Shown: positions 16,043 through 22,404 of the stretch, piece by piece
Numbering within the stretch: position 1 is the first letter of the stretch
Layout of the letters: each line of letters begins with the position of its first letter
NCBI GenBank assembly: GCA_964582525.1
Contig: CAZOSP010000040.1
Span: forward strand, 1-30,075
Length of the DNA stretch: 30,075 bases
Direction: 5' to 3'
From: BB31 sp964582525
GTDB taxonomy: Bacteria > Pseudomonadota > Gammaproteobacteria > Beggiatoales > Beggiatoaceae
The notes under the pieces: model-generated
Told to the model about the DNA's origin: nothing
The model's database searches: none
What the model saw: only the letters and a program-made list of their open reading frames with translations
Translations under genes and position numbers: made by a program

Positions 16043-18130
16043 ATGATGACCGTGCAAGATAACACAGAAATGAAACGTAGCACCTGTTACCAATGTGACG
16101 CAAATTGCGTGTTCGATATAGAAGTCAATCCGCAAGGCAGGGCAATCGCACTGCAGGGTCCTGAGTGTCCACGCGGCGCCGTGCAACTGGAAGTGCAGTA
16201 TCACCCGCAACGCCTACGGCATCCACTCAAGCGTGTTGGACAGCGCGGCAGCGGTCAGTTCGTGCCCATCTCTTGGACTGAAGCATTAGACACCATAGCC
16301 ACGCAACTACAGCAAAGCAAGCACGACTACGGCGCGGAATCTTGTGTATTTTTTAGCGGATACACCAAAGAAGCCCGTCCCCATTTGCAGCGTTTAGCAC
16401 ATGCTTTTGGCTCGCCCAATTACATGACCGAAGGCGGCTGCTGCTTTACCGCGACTTGGGTGGCGGAAAAACTCACTTGCGGCTATCGCATGAAAACCGC
16501 CAGTCTGGTTGAATCGCAAAAAACCCGCTGCCTGCTCGTCTGGTCGTGCAATCCCGCCGCCTCAGTGATGCCATTTGAAGCCCACCACATACTACAAAAA
16601 CGCGCAGATCGCAAGTTAATCGTCATCGATCCGCGCCGTACCCAAACCGCTGCAATCGCTGATCTGCATTTACAAATCCGCCCCGGCACGGATGGCGCGT
16701 TAGCCCTCGCTTTTCATCACGAAATTTTCCAACACGGCTGGCACGACCAAAGCTTTTTAGATGAATGGGGTAACGGCGTAGCGGCATTCCGCGATTATGT
16801 AAAAAACTTCCCGCCGCAAAAAGCCGCCGACATTTGCCAAGTATCGGCTGACGACATCCGCCGCGCCGCCGAAATATACGCCACCACTGCCCCCGCGCAA
16901 ATAGCCCTATCGCCAACCTCCACGGTGCAGCACAGCAATGGTTTTCAAAACCATCGCGCCATCATTTTATTACCCGCTGTGACCGGCAATTTAGACGTGG
17001 AGGGCGGCAACCGCTTTTTCTTTGACAAGGTAAAACCCAAACGTATTGATTTATTTGCAGAAAAAATCGACAGCCTGCCGCCGCGCATTGGCGATGAGCG
17101 GTTTCCCATTTGGACGCGCCATCATCCCGCTGCGCACAGTATGCTACTCGCAGACAGCCTGTTAGACGGCAAGCCCTATGCGGTTCATGCCATGTTTGCG
17201 ATTGGCATGAACAGCCTCATGTGGCCTAACAGCCGCCGTCTAGTCGAAGGTTTGCACAAGCTGGATTTTCTTGCCTGCGTTGATTTTTTCCACAACGAAG
17301 CCACGCAACTGGCGGATATTGTGCTGCCCGCCGCGACCTCTTTAGAACGTGAAGCCTTGATCGCCTATCCGGGGTGTCAATTCAAAGGCGAAGTTCGTTA
17401 TCGTTATCAAGCACTTGAAGCCGAAGGCGAAGCCCGTGCCGATGCGCAAATTGTGCTGGATTTAGGCTGTCGTTTAGGCATGGAAGAACAATTCTGGCAC
17501 GGCGATTTTCGTGCCGCCGCCGACGAGCAGGCGCAAGGACTCAGCCCCGAAGTGCGCGATCTCGCCTACCATGACCCGAATGGCGCGACTGTGTTTAGCG
17601 AAATTTTTCTGCACGAAGATTTAGAAGACACCGAGCGCGTGTACAAAGCTTGGGGCTTGCCAACATTGAGCGGTAAAGTAGAATTTGATTCGGAAGAATT
17701 GAAAGCAGCAGGTTACGATGGTTTGCCGGTGTATCGAGAGCCGGCTGAAAGCCCTATTTCCACCCCCGAATTGGCGCAGCGTTTTTCGCTGGTGTTGACT
17801 TCCGGCGGACGCAGCAAACGCTATACGCATTCGCAGCAACGACTGGTGCAGAGCCTTGTCGCACAAGAGCCGCAGCCGATGATACAAATTCATCCGACCG
17901 ATGCAGCAGCGCGGCAGATTGCCAGCGGCGACGCGGTGGAAGTGAGTTCAGCGCGTGGCGCGGTGATTTTTTATGCGGACGTGACTGATACTCTCAAGCC
18001 AGGCGTGGTACATGCCGCGCACGGTTGGGCGCAAGCGAATATCAATCATTTGACTGATGATGCGATGCTCGATCCGATCAGCGGTTTTCCGCCGTTTAAG
18101 TCCAGCTTGTGCGAAGTGCGCAAGCGTTAA
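16043..18130 (+). CDS. Molybdopterin oxidoreductase, single-gene, cytoplasmic type
   Basis: A 695-residue enzyme of the DMSO reductase/formate dehydrogenase superfamily. An N-terminal [4Fe-4S] site is formed by Cys15, Cys18, Cys22 and Cys42 (STCYQCDANC ... GPECPRG). The Mo-bis-MGD domains follow, with a likely Cys ligand in the segment MTEGGCCFTATW and typical motifs WSCNPAASVMPFEAH, VIDPRRTQTA and LADIVLPAATSLERE; the C-terminal molydop-binding domain is at about 570-690. There is no twin-arginine signal, so it should stay in the cytoplasm. No electron-transfer or membrane subunit gene is nearby. ATG 16043, ATG 16046 and GTG 16052 are all possible starts after AAAGGA. Relatives act on formate, nitrate, polysulfide or thiosulfate; I cannot choose between these. 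Confidence 0.88.
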   Translation: MMTVQDNTEMKRSTCYQCDANCVFDIEVNPQGRAIALQGPECPRGAVQLEVQYHPQRLRHPLKRVGQRGSGQFVPISWTEALDTIATQLQQSKHDYGAESCVFFSGYTKEARPHLQRLAHAFGSPNYMTEGGCCFTATWVAEKLTCGYRMKTASLVESQKTRCLLVWSCNPAASVMPFEAHHILQKRADRKLIVIDPRRTQTAAIADLHLQIRPGTDGALALAFHHEIFQHGWHDQSFLDEWGNGVAAFRDYVKNFPPQKAADICQVSADDIRRAAEIYATTAPAQIALSPTSTVQHSNGFQNHRAIILLPAVTGNLDVEGGNRFFFDKVKPKRIDLFAEKIDSLPPRIGDERFPIWTRHHPAAHSMLLADSLLDGKPYAVHAMFAIGMNSLMWPNSRRLVEGLHKLDFLACVDFFHNEATQLADIVLPAATSLEREALIAYPGCQFKGEVRYRYQALEAEGEARADAQIVLDLGCRLGMEEQFWHGDFRAAADEQAQGLSPEVRDLAYHDPNGATVFSEIFLHEDLEDTERVYKAWGLPTLSGKVEFDSEELKAAGYDGLPVYREPAESPISTPELAQRFSLVLTSGGRSKRYTHSQQRLVQSLVAQEPQPMIQIHPTDAAARQIASGDAVEVSSARGAVIFYADVTDTLKPGVVHAAHGWAQANINHLTDDAMLDPISGFPPFKSSLCEVRKR

Positions 18131-18321
18131 TTTTGAGCGTAAAACGCGAGACGCAAAAGACGCAAGCCACGCGGGATATACAGGATGCCGACCATTAAAT
18201 TGTGCGCTGCGCTCGCGCCACTCATGGCGGACATTTCGCCATCGCAGAACTCGTGTTTAGTCTCACTCAAGCGTTCTTGTTCGAGATAGGCTTCAAGACG
18301 GAGTTTTAATGCGGCGGACAT
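18127..18321 (-). pseudogene. Uma2-family nuclease, N-terminal remnant
   Basis: The start at ATG 18321 follows GGAGA by 6 nt. The first 45 residues (AALKLRLEAYLEQERLSETK, then HEFCDGEMSAMSGASAAHN) match the N-terminus of Uma2/DUF820 PD-(D/E)XK-like proteins, which are normally about 190 residues. After GASAAHNLMVGIL the similarity stops, and a 64-codon frame ends inside the last codon of the molybdoenzyme gene. The catalytic half is missing, so this is a truncated copy. Such genes are often mobile and multicopy. Confidence 0.6.
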
Positions 18322-18358
18322 AGAGTATCTCCGTGATGCTATCAATGCGTGGGCATTT

Positions 18359-18467
18359 TATACTGCCTGCGCCTGAAACTGCTCTCAGGGACAGTGATTA
18401 AAAACTTAAAAACCAAGCTTACAAGCAACGTGATAAAGCAAAAAATGCAGTTTCTGGCGGGTATGAG
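18359..18467. repeat. Structured repeat, copy 1
   Basis: First of three related elements of 109-121 bp. The ends read TATACTGC...CGCCTGAAACTGC and GCAGTTTCTGGCGGGTATGAG, forming a stem CGCC-T-GAAACTGC / GCAGTTTC-T-GGCG with one conserved T-T mismatch. The middle is A/T-rich (TTAAAAACTTAAAAACC, then AAAGCAAAAAATG). Confidence 0.75.
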
Positions 18468-18495
18468 TGTCACATAGCTTAATGGCAAAAAACTT

Positions 18496-18524
18496 TTGAC
18501 AAGTGCTTATCAAACACTTACAAT
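18496..18524 (+). promoter_or_regulatory. Sigma-70 promoter of the tRNA operon
   Basis: TTGACA (18496-18501) and TACAAT (18519-18524) are separated by exactly 17 bp. A G/C-rich stretch, GCGCTGC, follows the -10, like the discriminators of stringently controlled stable-RNA promoters. Transcription would start near 18531, about 10 bp ahead of tRNA-Pro. The spacer holds a small inverted repeat, AAGTG...CACTT. Confidence 0.75.
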
Positions 18525-18541
18525 GCGCTGCTTTAATGAAT

Positions 18542-18618
18542 CGGGGCATAGCGCAGGCTGGTAGCGCATCTGCTTTGGGAGCAGAGGGTCGGGGGTTCGA
18601 ATCCCTCTGCCCCGACCA
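18542..18618 (+). tRNA. tRNA-Pro (UGG)
   Basis: A 77-nt cloverleaf with encoded CCA. The acceptor stem is CGGGGCA / TGCCCCG, the anticodon loop TTTGGGA gives anticodon TGG, and the T-arm is GGGGGTTCGAATCCCTC. It is the first gene of a Pro-Arg-His tRNA operon. Confidence 0.97.
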
Positions 18619-18624
18619 ATTTTA

Positions 18625-18736
18625 TATACTGCGCCCTGTCTAAAACTTGCACTCAGGGATATTTTTAAGTACTTAAAATCCAAGTGCTTAGATGAAACTT
18701 AATCAAGCAAAAAATGCGGTTTTTGGCAGGTATAAG
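18625..18736. repeat. Structured repeat, copy 2
   Basis: It begins 7 nt after tRNA-Pro. The terminal stem reads CCTGTC-T-AAAAC / GTTTT-T-GGCAGG, so relative to copies 1 and 3 a G-C pair is replaced by A-T on both arms. An internal hairpin AAGTACTT / AAGTGCTT lies in the middle. Being between two tRNA genes of one operon, it would be transcribed. Confidence 0.75.
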
Positions 18737-18762
18737 TACATCTCTCGCTTTAACCATTTATT

Positions 18763-19129
18763 GCGCCCGTAGCTCATCCGGATAGAGCATCGGCCTTCTA
18801 AGTGAAAATTGGACCCCTCATAGGAAAACAAACTATTAGGGTGGATGGTGCTGTATCGGTGAACCCTGTTAAATGGCAATACCGAGGAAACCTAAAGCTA
18901 TCGCGCTTTATCCGTCACGAAGGAGCAGAATGAATCATTATATTTTCTGTTGGTAGCGACGGACGACACAGGTCAGGGATCCGTAGAGGCCATACGCACC
19001 ATGCCTGTAATGGCAAAGATATGGTCCAGACCGCAAACACTAAAACCGCGCAAGGCTGTTTCAGTGGCAGTGAAAACTGTAGTGGTACGAAGCCGAGGGT
19101 AGCAGGTTCGAGTCCTGCCGGGCGCGCCA
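18763..19129 (+). tRNA. tRNA-Arg (UCU), split by a group I intron
   Basis: The 5' exon is 18763-18799 (37 nt, ending CGGCCTTCT) and the 3' exon is 19090-19129 (40 nt, starting AAGCCGAGGG, CCA encoded). Joined, they give a 77-nt cloverleaf: acceptor GCGCCCG / CGGGCGC, anticodon stem TCGGC / GCCGA, loop CTTCTAA with anticodon TCT, and T-arm GCAGGTTCGAGTCCTGC. The gene is only functional after removal of the intron, which lies between positions 36 and 37, directly 3' of the anticodon. A tRNA finder without intron support could miss it. Confidence 0.93.
18800..19089 (+). other. Group I self-splicing intron in tRNA-Arg(UCU)
   Basis: A 290-nt intron. P1 is exon TCT plus intron AA pairing with TTGGA (near 18809-18813), with the T-G wobble at the 5' splice site. 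P3 pairs GGTGC(T)GT (18847-18854) with ACGCACC (18994-19000). P/Q are ATCGGTGAACCC and AATACCGAGG (P4 TCGGT / ACCGA). P7 pairs G(A)GGCCA (about 18986-18992), with the classical bulged A, to TGGTCC in the S element AAGATATGGTCC (19016-19027). The intron ends in the required G (19089). It has no homing endonuclease ORF. Small bacterial tRNA group I introns are known in cyanobacterial tRNA-Leu, Agrobacterium tRNA-Arg(CCU) and Azoarcus tRNA-Ile. Splicing itself is inferred. Confidence 0.9.
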
Positions 19130-19153
19130 ATTTTCGATGTTGACAGTTTTTAT

Positions 19154-19230
19154 GGTGGACGTAGCTCAGTTGGTAGAGCGCAGGATTGTGGCTCCTGTGG
19201 TCGTGGGTTCAATTCCCATCGTTCACCCCA
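19154..19230 (+). tRNA. tRNA-His (GUG)
   Basis: The acceptor stem is GTGGACG / CGTTCAC with one G-T wobble, the anticodon loop TTGTGGC gives GTG, the T-arm is GTGGGTTCAATTCCCAT and CCA is encoded. The extra 5' G typical of tRNA-His (G-1, 19154) faces discriminator C (19227). It follows tRNA-Arg by 24 nt in the same operon. Confidence 0.96.
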
Positions 19231-19234
19231 TTTT

Positions 19235-19355
19235 TATACTGCGTCCTGCCTGAAACCTGAAGCTCGGGATAGGCTTAAAGCACTTAAAATTTAAGTGTTC
19301 AGTAAACCTTTAAATCTTTGGCAAAGAAAAAAGTGCAGTTTCTGGCAGCTATAAG
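19235..19355. repeat. Structured repeat, copy 3
   Basis: It starts 4 nt after tRNA-His. The terminal stem is CTGCC-T-GAAAC / GTTTC-T-GGCAG with the same T-T mismatch, flanked by TATA on both sides. The internal palindrome CACTTAAA-A-TTTAAGTG is perfect here. At the 3' end of the operon it could also serve as the transcript end. Confidence 0.75.
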
Positions 19356-19486
19356 CCTATTATTCCTTTCTGTTTTTATTCATTTTTATTCCCTCCTTTT
19401 TTATCTGCTTAAGCATTTCTCAAGTTCTTTGTTGAAATACAGTTAGTTTATTTTATACAATAACTTAGGCGGGTTTTTGCGGTTTG
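19356..19486. other. Spacer upstream of the lipid operon promoter
   Basis: A/T-rich, with pyrimidine runs, and no ORF or RNA gene. It ends with GGGTTTTTGC (19471-19480), whose exact inverted copy lies at 19546-19555 on the other side of the promoter. Confidence 0.35.
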
Positions 19487-19520
19487 GTGTCATTAAATGG
19501 TCATACATGCTCAGTATGAT
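19487..19520 (+). promoter_or_regulatory. Pho box plus -10 element ahead of btaA
   Basis: GTGTCAT-TAAA-TGGTCAT (19487-19504) matches the PhoB operator, two CTGTCAT heptamers separated by 4 A/T bases, at 6 of 7 and 5 of 7 positions. Exactly 10 bp further is TATGAT (19515-19520), a 5-of-6 match to the sigma-70 -10. This is the architecture of PhoB-activated promoters, in which the Pho box replaces the -35. A 10-bp inverted repeat (19471-19480 and 19546-19555) encloses the promoter. The btaA ATG lies 69 bp downstream. Confidence 0.7.
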
Positions 19521-19589
19521 GCGCGTTTATTCTCGACATGAGCCAGCAAAAACCCATAAATTTATAACGACAAAGAGTAAGGAAAGTTC

Positions 19590-20840
19590 ATGAGCGCTGT
19601 ATCCTCACGCATTCTTAAAACAGCAGTTCATCAAGATAGCTTGATGTCCCGTCAGGGCATGTTGCAACGCATGTTCAGTATGTGGTTTAACGGTTTTGTG
19701 TATAACCAAATTTGGGAAGACCCGCAGGTTGACCGCGAAGCTCTGCAAATTCAACCCGATAGCCGCATTTTAACCATCGCCTCCGGGGGCTGTAATGTCC
19801 TCAATTATCTGATTGATAATCCCGATAAAGTCGTTGCAGTTGATCTCAATCCTTATCACATGTATTTGACTCGCCTCAAATTAACCGGTTTCGCCTATTT
19901 GCCGGACTACGAAACTTTTTATGATTTCTTTGGACGTGCCGACCAAAAACATAACTTGGAAAATTACCGTCAATATATCCGTCCGCATTTAGACAATGAC
20001 ACGCGCCGCTTTTGGGATGGCGGTATGCCTTGGAACAAGCGCAATCGCTATTTCAAGAAAAATGTCTATCGTTATGCGCGTTTTGGCTATTTTATGCGTT
20101 TTCTGCATCAAATTGGCAAAAAGGTTGGCTTTAGTCCGGATCGTTTATTAAATGCCAAAACCTTAGAAGAACAACAAAAAATCTTTGATGAAGAAATCGC
20201 GCCTTTTTTTGAGCATTGGCTGGTCAGAAAAGTCGGTAATCTGCCTTTCGCCGTCTATAGCTTGGGCATTCCGCCGCAACAATATGATGCCATGAAAGCC
20301 GAATCTGAAGGCAATTTGGTCAATTTATACCGTGAACGAGTGCGCCGTTTGGTCTGTGATTTTCCTATTCAAGACAACTACTTTGCTTGGCAGGGTTTTA
20401 GTCTCTCCTACGATCATGACAAGCGCGAAGCCGTGCCAGACTATCTCAAAGAAGAACACTACGAAACCATCAAATCGCGCCTATCACGCATTGAAACCCA
20501 TATCACTTCACTGACCGATTATTTGTCAGAACAAGCCCCCAATTCTCTGGATCGCTTTGTTTTCTTAGATTCGCAAGATTGGATGAAAAACGAGGTGATT
20601 ACCGCACTGTGGTCGCAGATCGCACGCGTAGGTCGAACGCATTCGCGTATTATTTTCCGCACGGCATCAACGGATTCGCCCATTGAAACAGCCTTGCCCG
20701 AAGACTTGCTGAAACGCTTTGTGTATGAAAAAGACAACTCAATGCGCTTGTTCCGTCAAGATCGCTCGGCAATTTACGGCGGTTTCCATATTTATCACAT
20801 GCCCGAAGCCGGTTTGCCGGTCGAAAATATCGCGGCTTAA
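19590..20840 (+). CDS. btaA: Betaine lipid synthase BtaA (3-amino-3-carboxypropyl transferase)
   Basis: A 416-residue enzyme that moves the 3-amino-3-carboxypropyl group of S-adenosylmethionine to the sn-3 hydroxyl of diacylglycerol, the first step of DGTS betaine lipid synthesis. Family features are FVYNQIWEDPQVD (36-48), the SAM-binding ILTIASGGCNVLNYL (60-74) and VVAVDLNPYH (81-90), and the conserved C-terminal blocks FVFLDSQDWM and RIIFRTASTDSPIE. The length agrees with Rhodobacter BtaA. AAGGAAAG precedes the ATG. It is the first gene of a four-gene operon with btaB, a PlcP-type phospholipase and a glycosyltransferase, all acting on diacylglycerol, behind a Pho box. Confidence in the family is high; activity is inferred. 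Confidence 0.95.
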   Translation: MSAVSSRILKTAVHQDSLMSRQGMLQRMFSMWFNGFVYNQIWEDPQVDREALQIQPDSRILTIASGGCNVLNYLIDNPDKVVAVDLNPYHMYLTRLKLTGFAYLPDYETFYDFFGRADQKHNLENYRQYIRPHLDNDTRRFWDGGMPWNKRNRYFKKNVYRYARFGYFMRFLHQIGKKVGFSPDRLLNAKTLEEQQKIFDEEIAPFFEHWLVRKVGNLPFAVYSLGIPPQQYDAMKAESEGNLVNLYRERVRRLVCDFPIQDNYFAWQGFSLSYDHDKREAVPDYLKEEHYETIKSRLSRIETHITSLTDYLSEQAPNSLDRFVFLDSQDWMKNEVITALWSQIARVGRTHSRIIFRTASTDSPIETALPEDLLKRFVYEKDNSMRLFRQDRSAIYGGFHIYHMPEAGLPVENIAA

Positions 20841-20850
20841 TTTCCCCCCA

Positions 20851-20871
20851 AACGCGCATATCATGCGCGTT
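20851..20871 (+). promoter_or_regulatory. Intercistronic hairpin at the btaA/btaB junction
   Basis: AACGCGCAT and ATGCGCGTT form a perfect 9-bp stem with a 3-nt loop (ATC). It lies 10 bp after the btaA stop and buries the ATG at 20863. It may tune read-through or translation of btaB, and argues for a downstream btaB start. Confidence 0.5.
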
Positions 20872-20889
20872 GCTGCACAGTCACCCTTT

Positions 20890-21543
20890 ATGGATACAGT
20901 TTCTCACATGAATCAGATGTATCGCTATCAGCGGCACATCTATGATTTTACACGTAAATATTATTTACTCGGACGCGACACCCTGATCCAAGAAATGCAG
21001 GTACAAGCGGGTGATCGCATTTTAGAAATGGGCTGTGGCACAGCGCGAAATTTAGAAAAACTGGCTGCCAAACACACAAACGTCGAGCTTTACGGCATAG
21101 ATGCGTCCAGCGAAATGCTCGCAACCGCCGAACAAAAATTGCGAGACAAAGCCTACGCGCATCGTATTCATCTAAAACAAGCACTTGCCGAAGAAGTCCA
21201 CTATCAAAAGCTGTTTGATTTAGACAAACCTTTCGACACCGTATTTTATTCCTACGCGCTGTCAATGATCCCGCCTTGGCGTGAAGCACTAGCGCAAGGA
21301 CTAGCCAACCTTAAAGACGGTGGCGATTTATACATTGTTGATTTCTCCCAGCAAGCCGAGCTGCCTGCTTGGTTTCGCGCTGTGTTACGCCGCTGGTTGA
21401 CTTTGTTTGATGTGCATCCTAACCCGCAATTAGCCGCGCATTTGCAGCAACTCGCCAGCAGCGGCGTGGTTGACTGTCACTGGACTTCCCTGAAAAAAGA
21501 CTACGCCTTTATTGCTCACCTGAAGAAAAAAGGAAACGCTTGA
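20890..21543 (+). CDS. btaB: Betaine lipid N-methyltransferase BtaB
   Basis: A class I SAM-dependent methyltransferase of 217 residues from the ATG at 20890. It methylates the amino group of diacylglyceryl-homoserine three times to give DGTS. The N-terminal block MYRYQRHIYDFTRKYYLLGRD (quoted from MYRYQRHIYDFTRKYYL) is characteristic of BtaB, followed by SAM motif I RILEMGCGTARNL and the acidic ELYGID. Alternative starts are ATG 20863 (inside a 9-bp hairpin stem) and ATG 20908; none has a good ribosome binding site, so translation may be coupled to btaA. Its stop shares one base with the ATG of the next gene (TGATG). Confidence 0.92.
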   Translation: MDTVSHMNQMYRYQRHIYDFTRKYYLLGRDTLIQEMQVQAGDRILEMGCGTARNLEKLAAKHTNVELYGIDASSEMLATAEQKLRDKAYAHRIHLKQALAEEVHYQKLFDLDKPFDTVFYSYALSMIPPWREALAQGLANLKDGGDLYIVDFSQQAELPAWFRAVLRRWLTLFDVHPNPQLAAHLQQLASSGVVDCHWTSLKKDYAFIAHLKKKGNA

Positions 21544-22403
21544 TGGCTGACGCGCAGCAAAACCCTCAATACCGCAGCATTTTTTTGTCTGATATTCATT
21601 TAGGCACCAAGGGCTGCCGCGCTGATTTTTTGCTGGAATTTCTGCGCGACAATGAGTCTGAATACCTTTATTTAGTAGGCGATATAGTGGATGGCTGGCA
21701 ACTCAAAAAAGGCTGGTATTGGCCCCAATCGCACAACGATGTGGTGCAGAAACTGTTGCGCAAAGCCCGCAAAGGTACGAAAGTGATTTACGTCCCCGGC
21801 AATCACGATGAAATGTTACGTCAATTTGCAGACAACCAATTTGGCGGCATAGACATACTGCAAGAGGTCATCCATACCAACGCCGACGGACGGCGTTTTT
21901 TAGTGATTCATGGCGACCTATTTGATGGCGTGATGAAATACGCCCCTTGGTTAGCGCACTTAGGCGACTGGGCTTACACCGTCGCGCTCAACTTAAACAC
22001 CGTTTACAACCGCATTCGCCGCAAACTCGGTTATCCCTACTGGTCCTTATCTGCCTATCTTAAAAATCGCGTCAAAAACGCCGTCAGCTTCATTAGCGAT
22101 TTTGAACAAACGCTCGCACACGAAGCCAAACGCCGCGAACTTGACGGCATCATCTGCGGACACATTCACCACGCAGAAATCCGCGATATTGACGGCACTA
22201 TCTATTGCAATGATGGCGACTGGGTAGAAAGCTGCACCGCATTAGTCGAAGATTGGAATGGTAAGTTCTTCGTGTTGCGTTGGACTGACGCGCAACAAGA
22301 TGTATTCATCAGCGAAACAGAGCGCGTCACCCGCACCCCCAAACCCGCTGTCGAAATCCCCAACTCACCGATTCCCGCCGCAGCCCGAACCTCCAACGCC
22401 TAA
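21543..22403 (+). CDS. plcP: PlcP-type phospholipase C (calcineurin-like metallophosphoesterase)
   Basis: A 286-residue two-metal phosphoesterase, often annotated as a UDP-2,3-diacylglucosamine hydrolase. Metal ligands are visible: Asp17 and His19 (FLSDIHLG), Asp47 (VGDIVDGW), Asn87-His88 (VPGNHDE), His123 (LVIHGD), and His207 and His209 (CGHIHHAE). In Sinorhizobium and marine bacteria PlcP hydrolyses phosphatidylcholine or other phospholipids to diacylglycerol and a phospho-headgroup during phosphate starvation. The context here, after btaAB and before an Agt-like glycosyltransferase, supports PlcP over LpxH, because the neighbours consume diacylglycerol. AAGGAAA lies 7 nt before the ATG; a TTG one codon earlier is unlikely. 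Confidence 0.87.
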   Translation: MADAQQNPQYRSIFLSDIHLGTKGCRADFLLEFLRDNESEYLYLVGDIVDGWQLKKGWYWPQSHNDVVQKLLRKARKGTKVIYVPGNHDEMLRQFADNQFGGIDILQEVIHTNADGRRFLVIHGDLFDGVMKYAPWLAHLGDWAYTVALNLNTVYNRIRRKLGYPYWSLSAYLKNRVKNAVSFISDFEQTLAHEAKRRELDGIICGHIHHAEIRDIDGTIYCNDGDWVESCTALVEDWNGKFFVLRWTDAQQDVFISETERVTRTPKPAVEIPNSPIPAAARTSNA

Positions 22404-22404
22404 C

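Noticed and set aside
15840..16210. Minus-strand ORFs of 87 and 115 codons upstream of the histidine kinase
   Set aside because: They read through the repeat array and antisense to the molybdoenzyme, with no family features.
18915..19130. Minus-strand 71-codon ORF starting MARPAGLEPATLGF
   Set aside because: It is antisense to the tRNA-Arg 3' exon and the group I intron; this peptide start is a familiar false call opposite tRNA-Arg genes.
18359..19355. CRISPR-like spacing of repeats
   Set aside because: Only three long imperfect copies with tRNA genes between them, no short direct repeats with unique spacers and no cas genes.
20719..20889. Longer start for btaB
   Set aside because: Most of it overlaps btaA; BtaB proteins begin shortly before MYRYQRHIYD.
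22258..22404. Longer start for the glycosyltransferase
   Set aside because: It overlaps plcP and adds Pro/Ser-rich sequence; the family begins at MKILIASDAWQP (22405).
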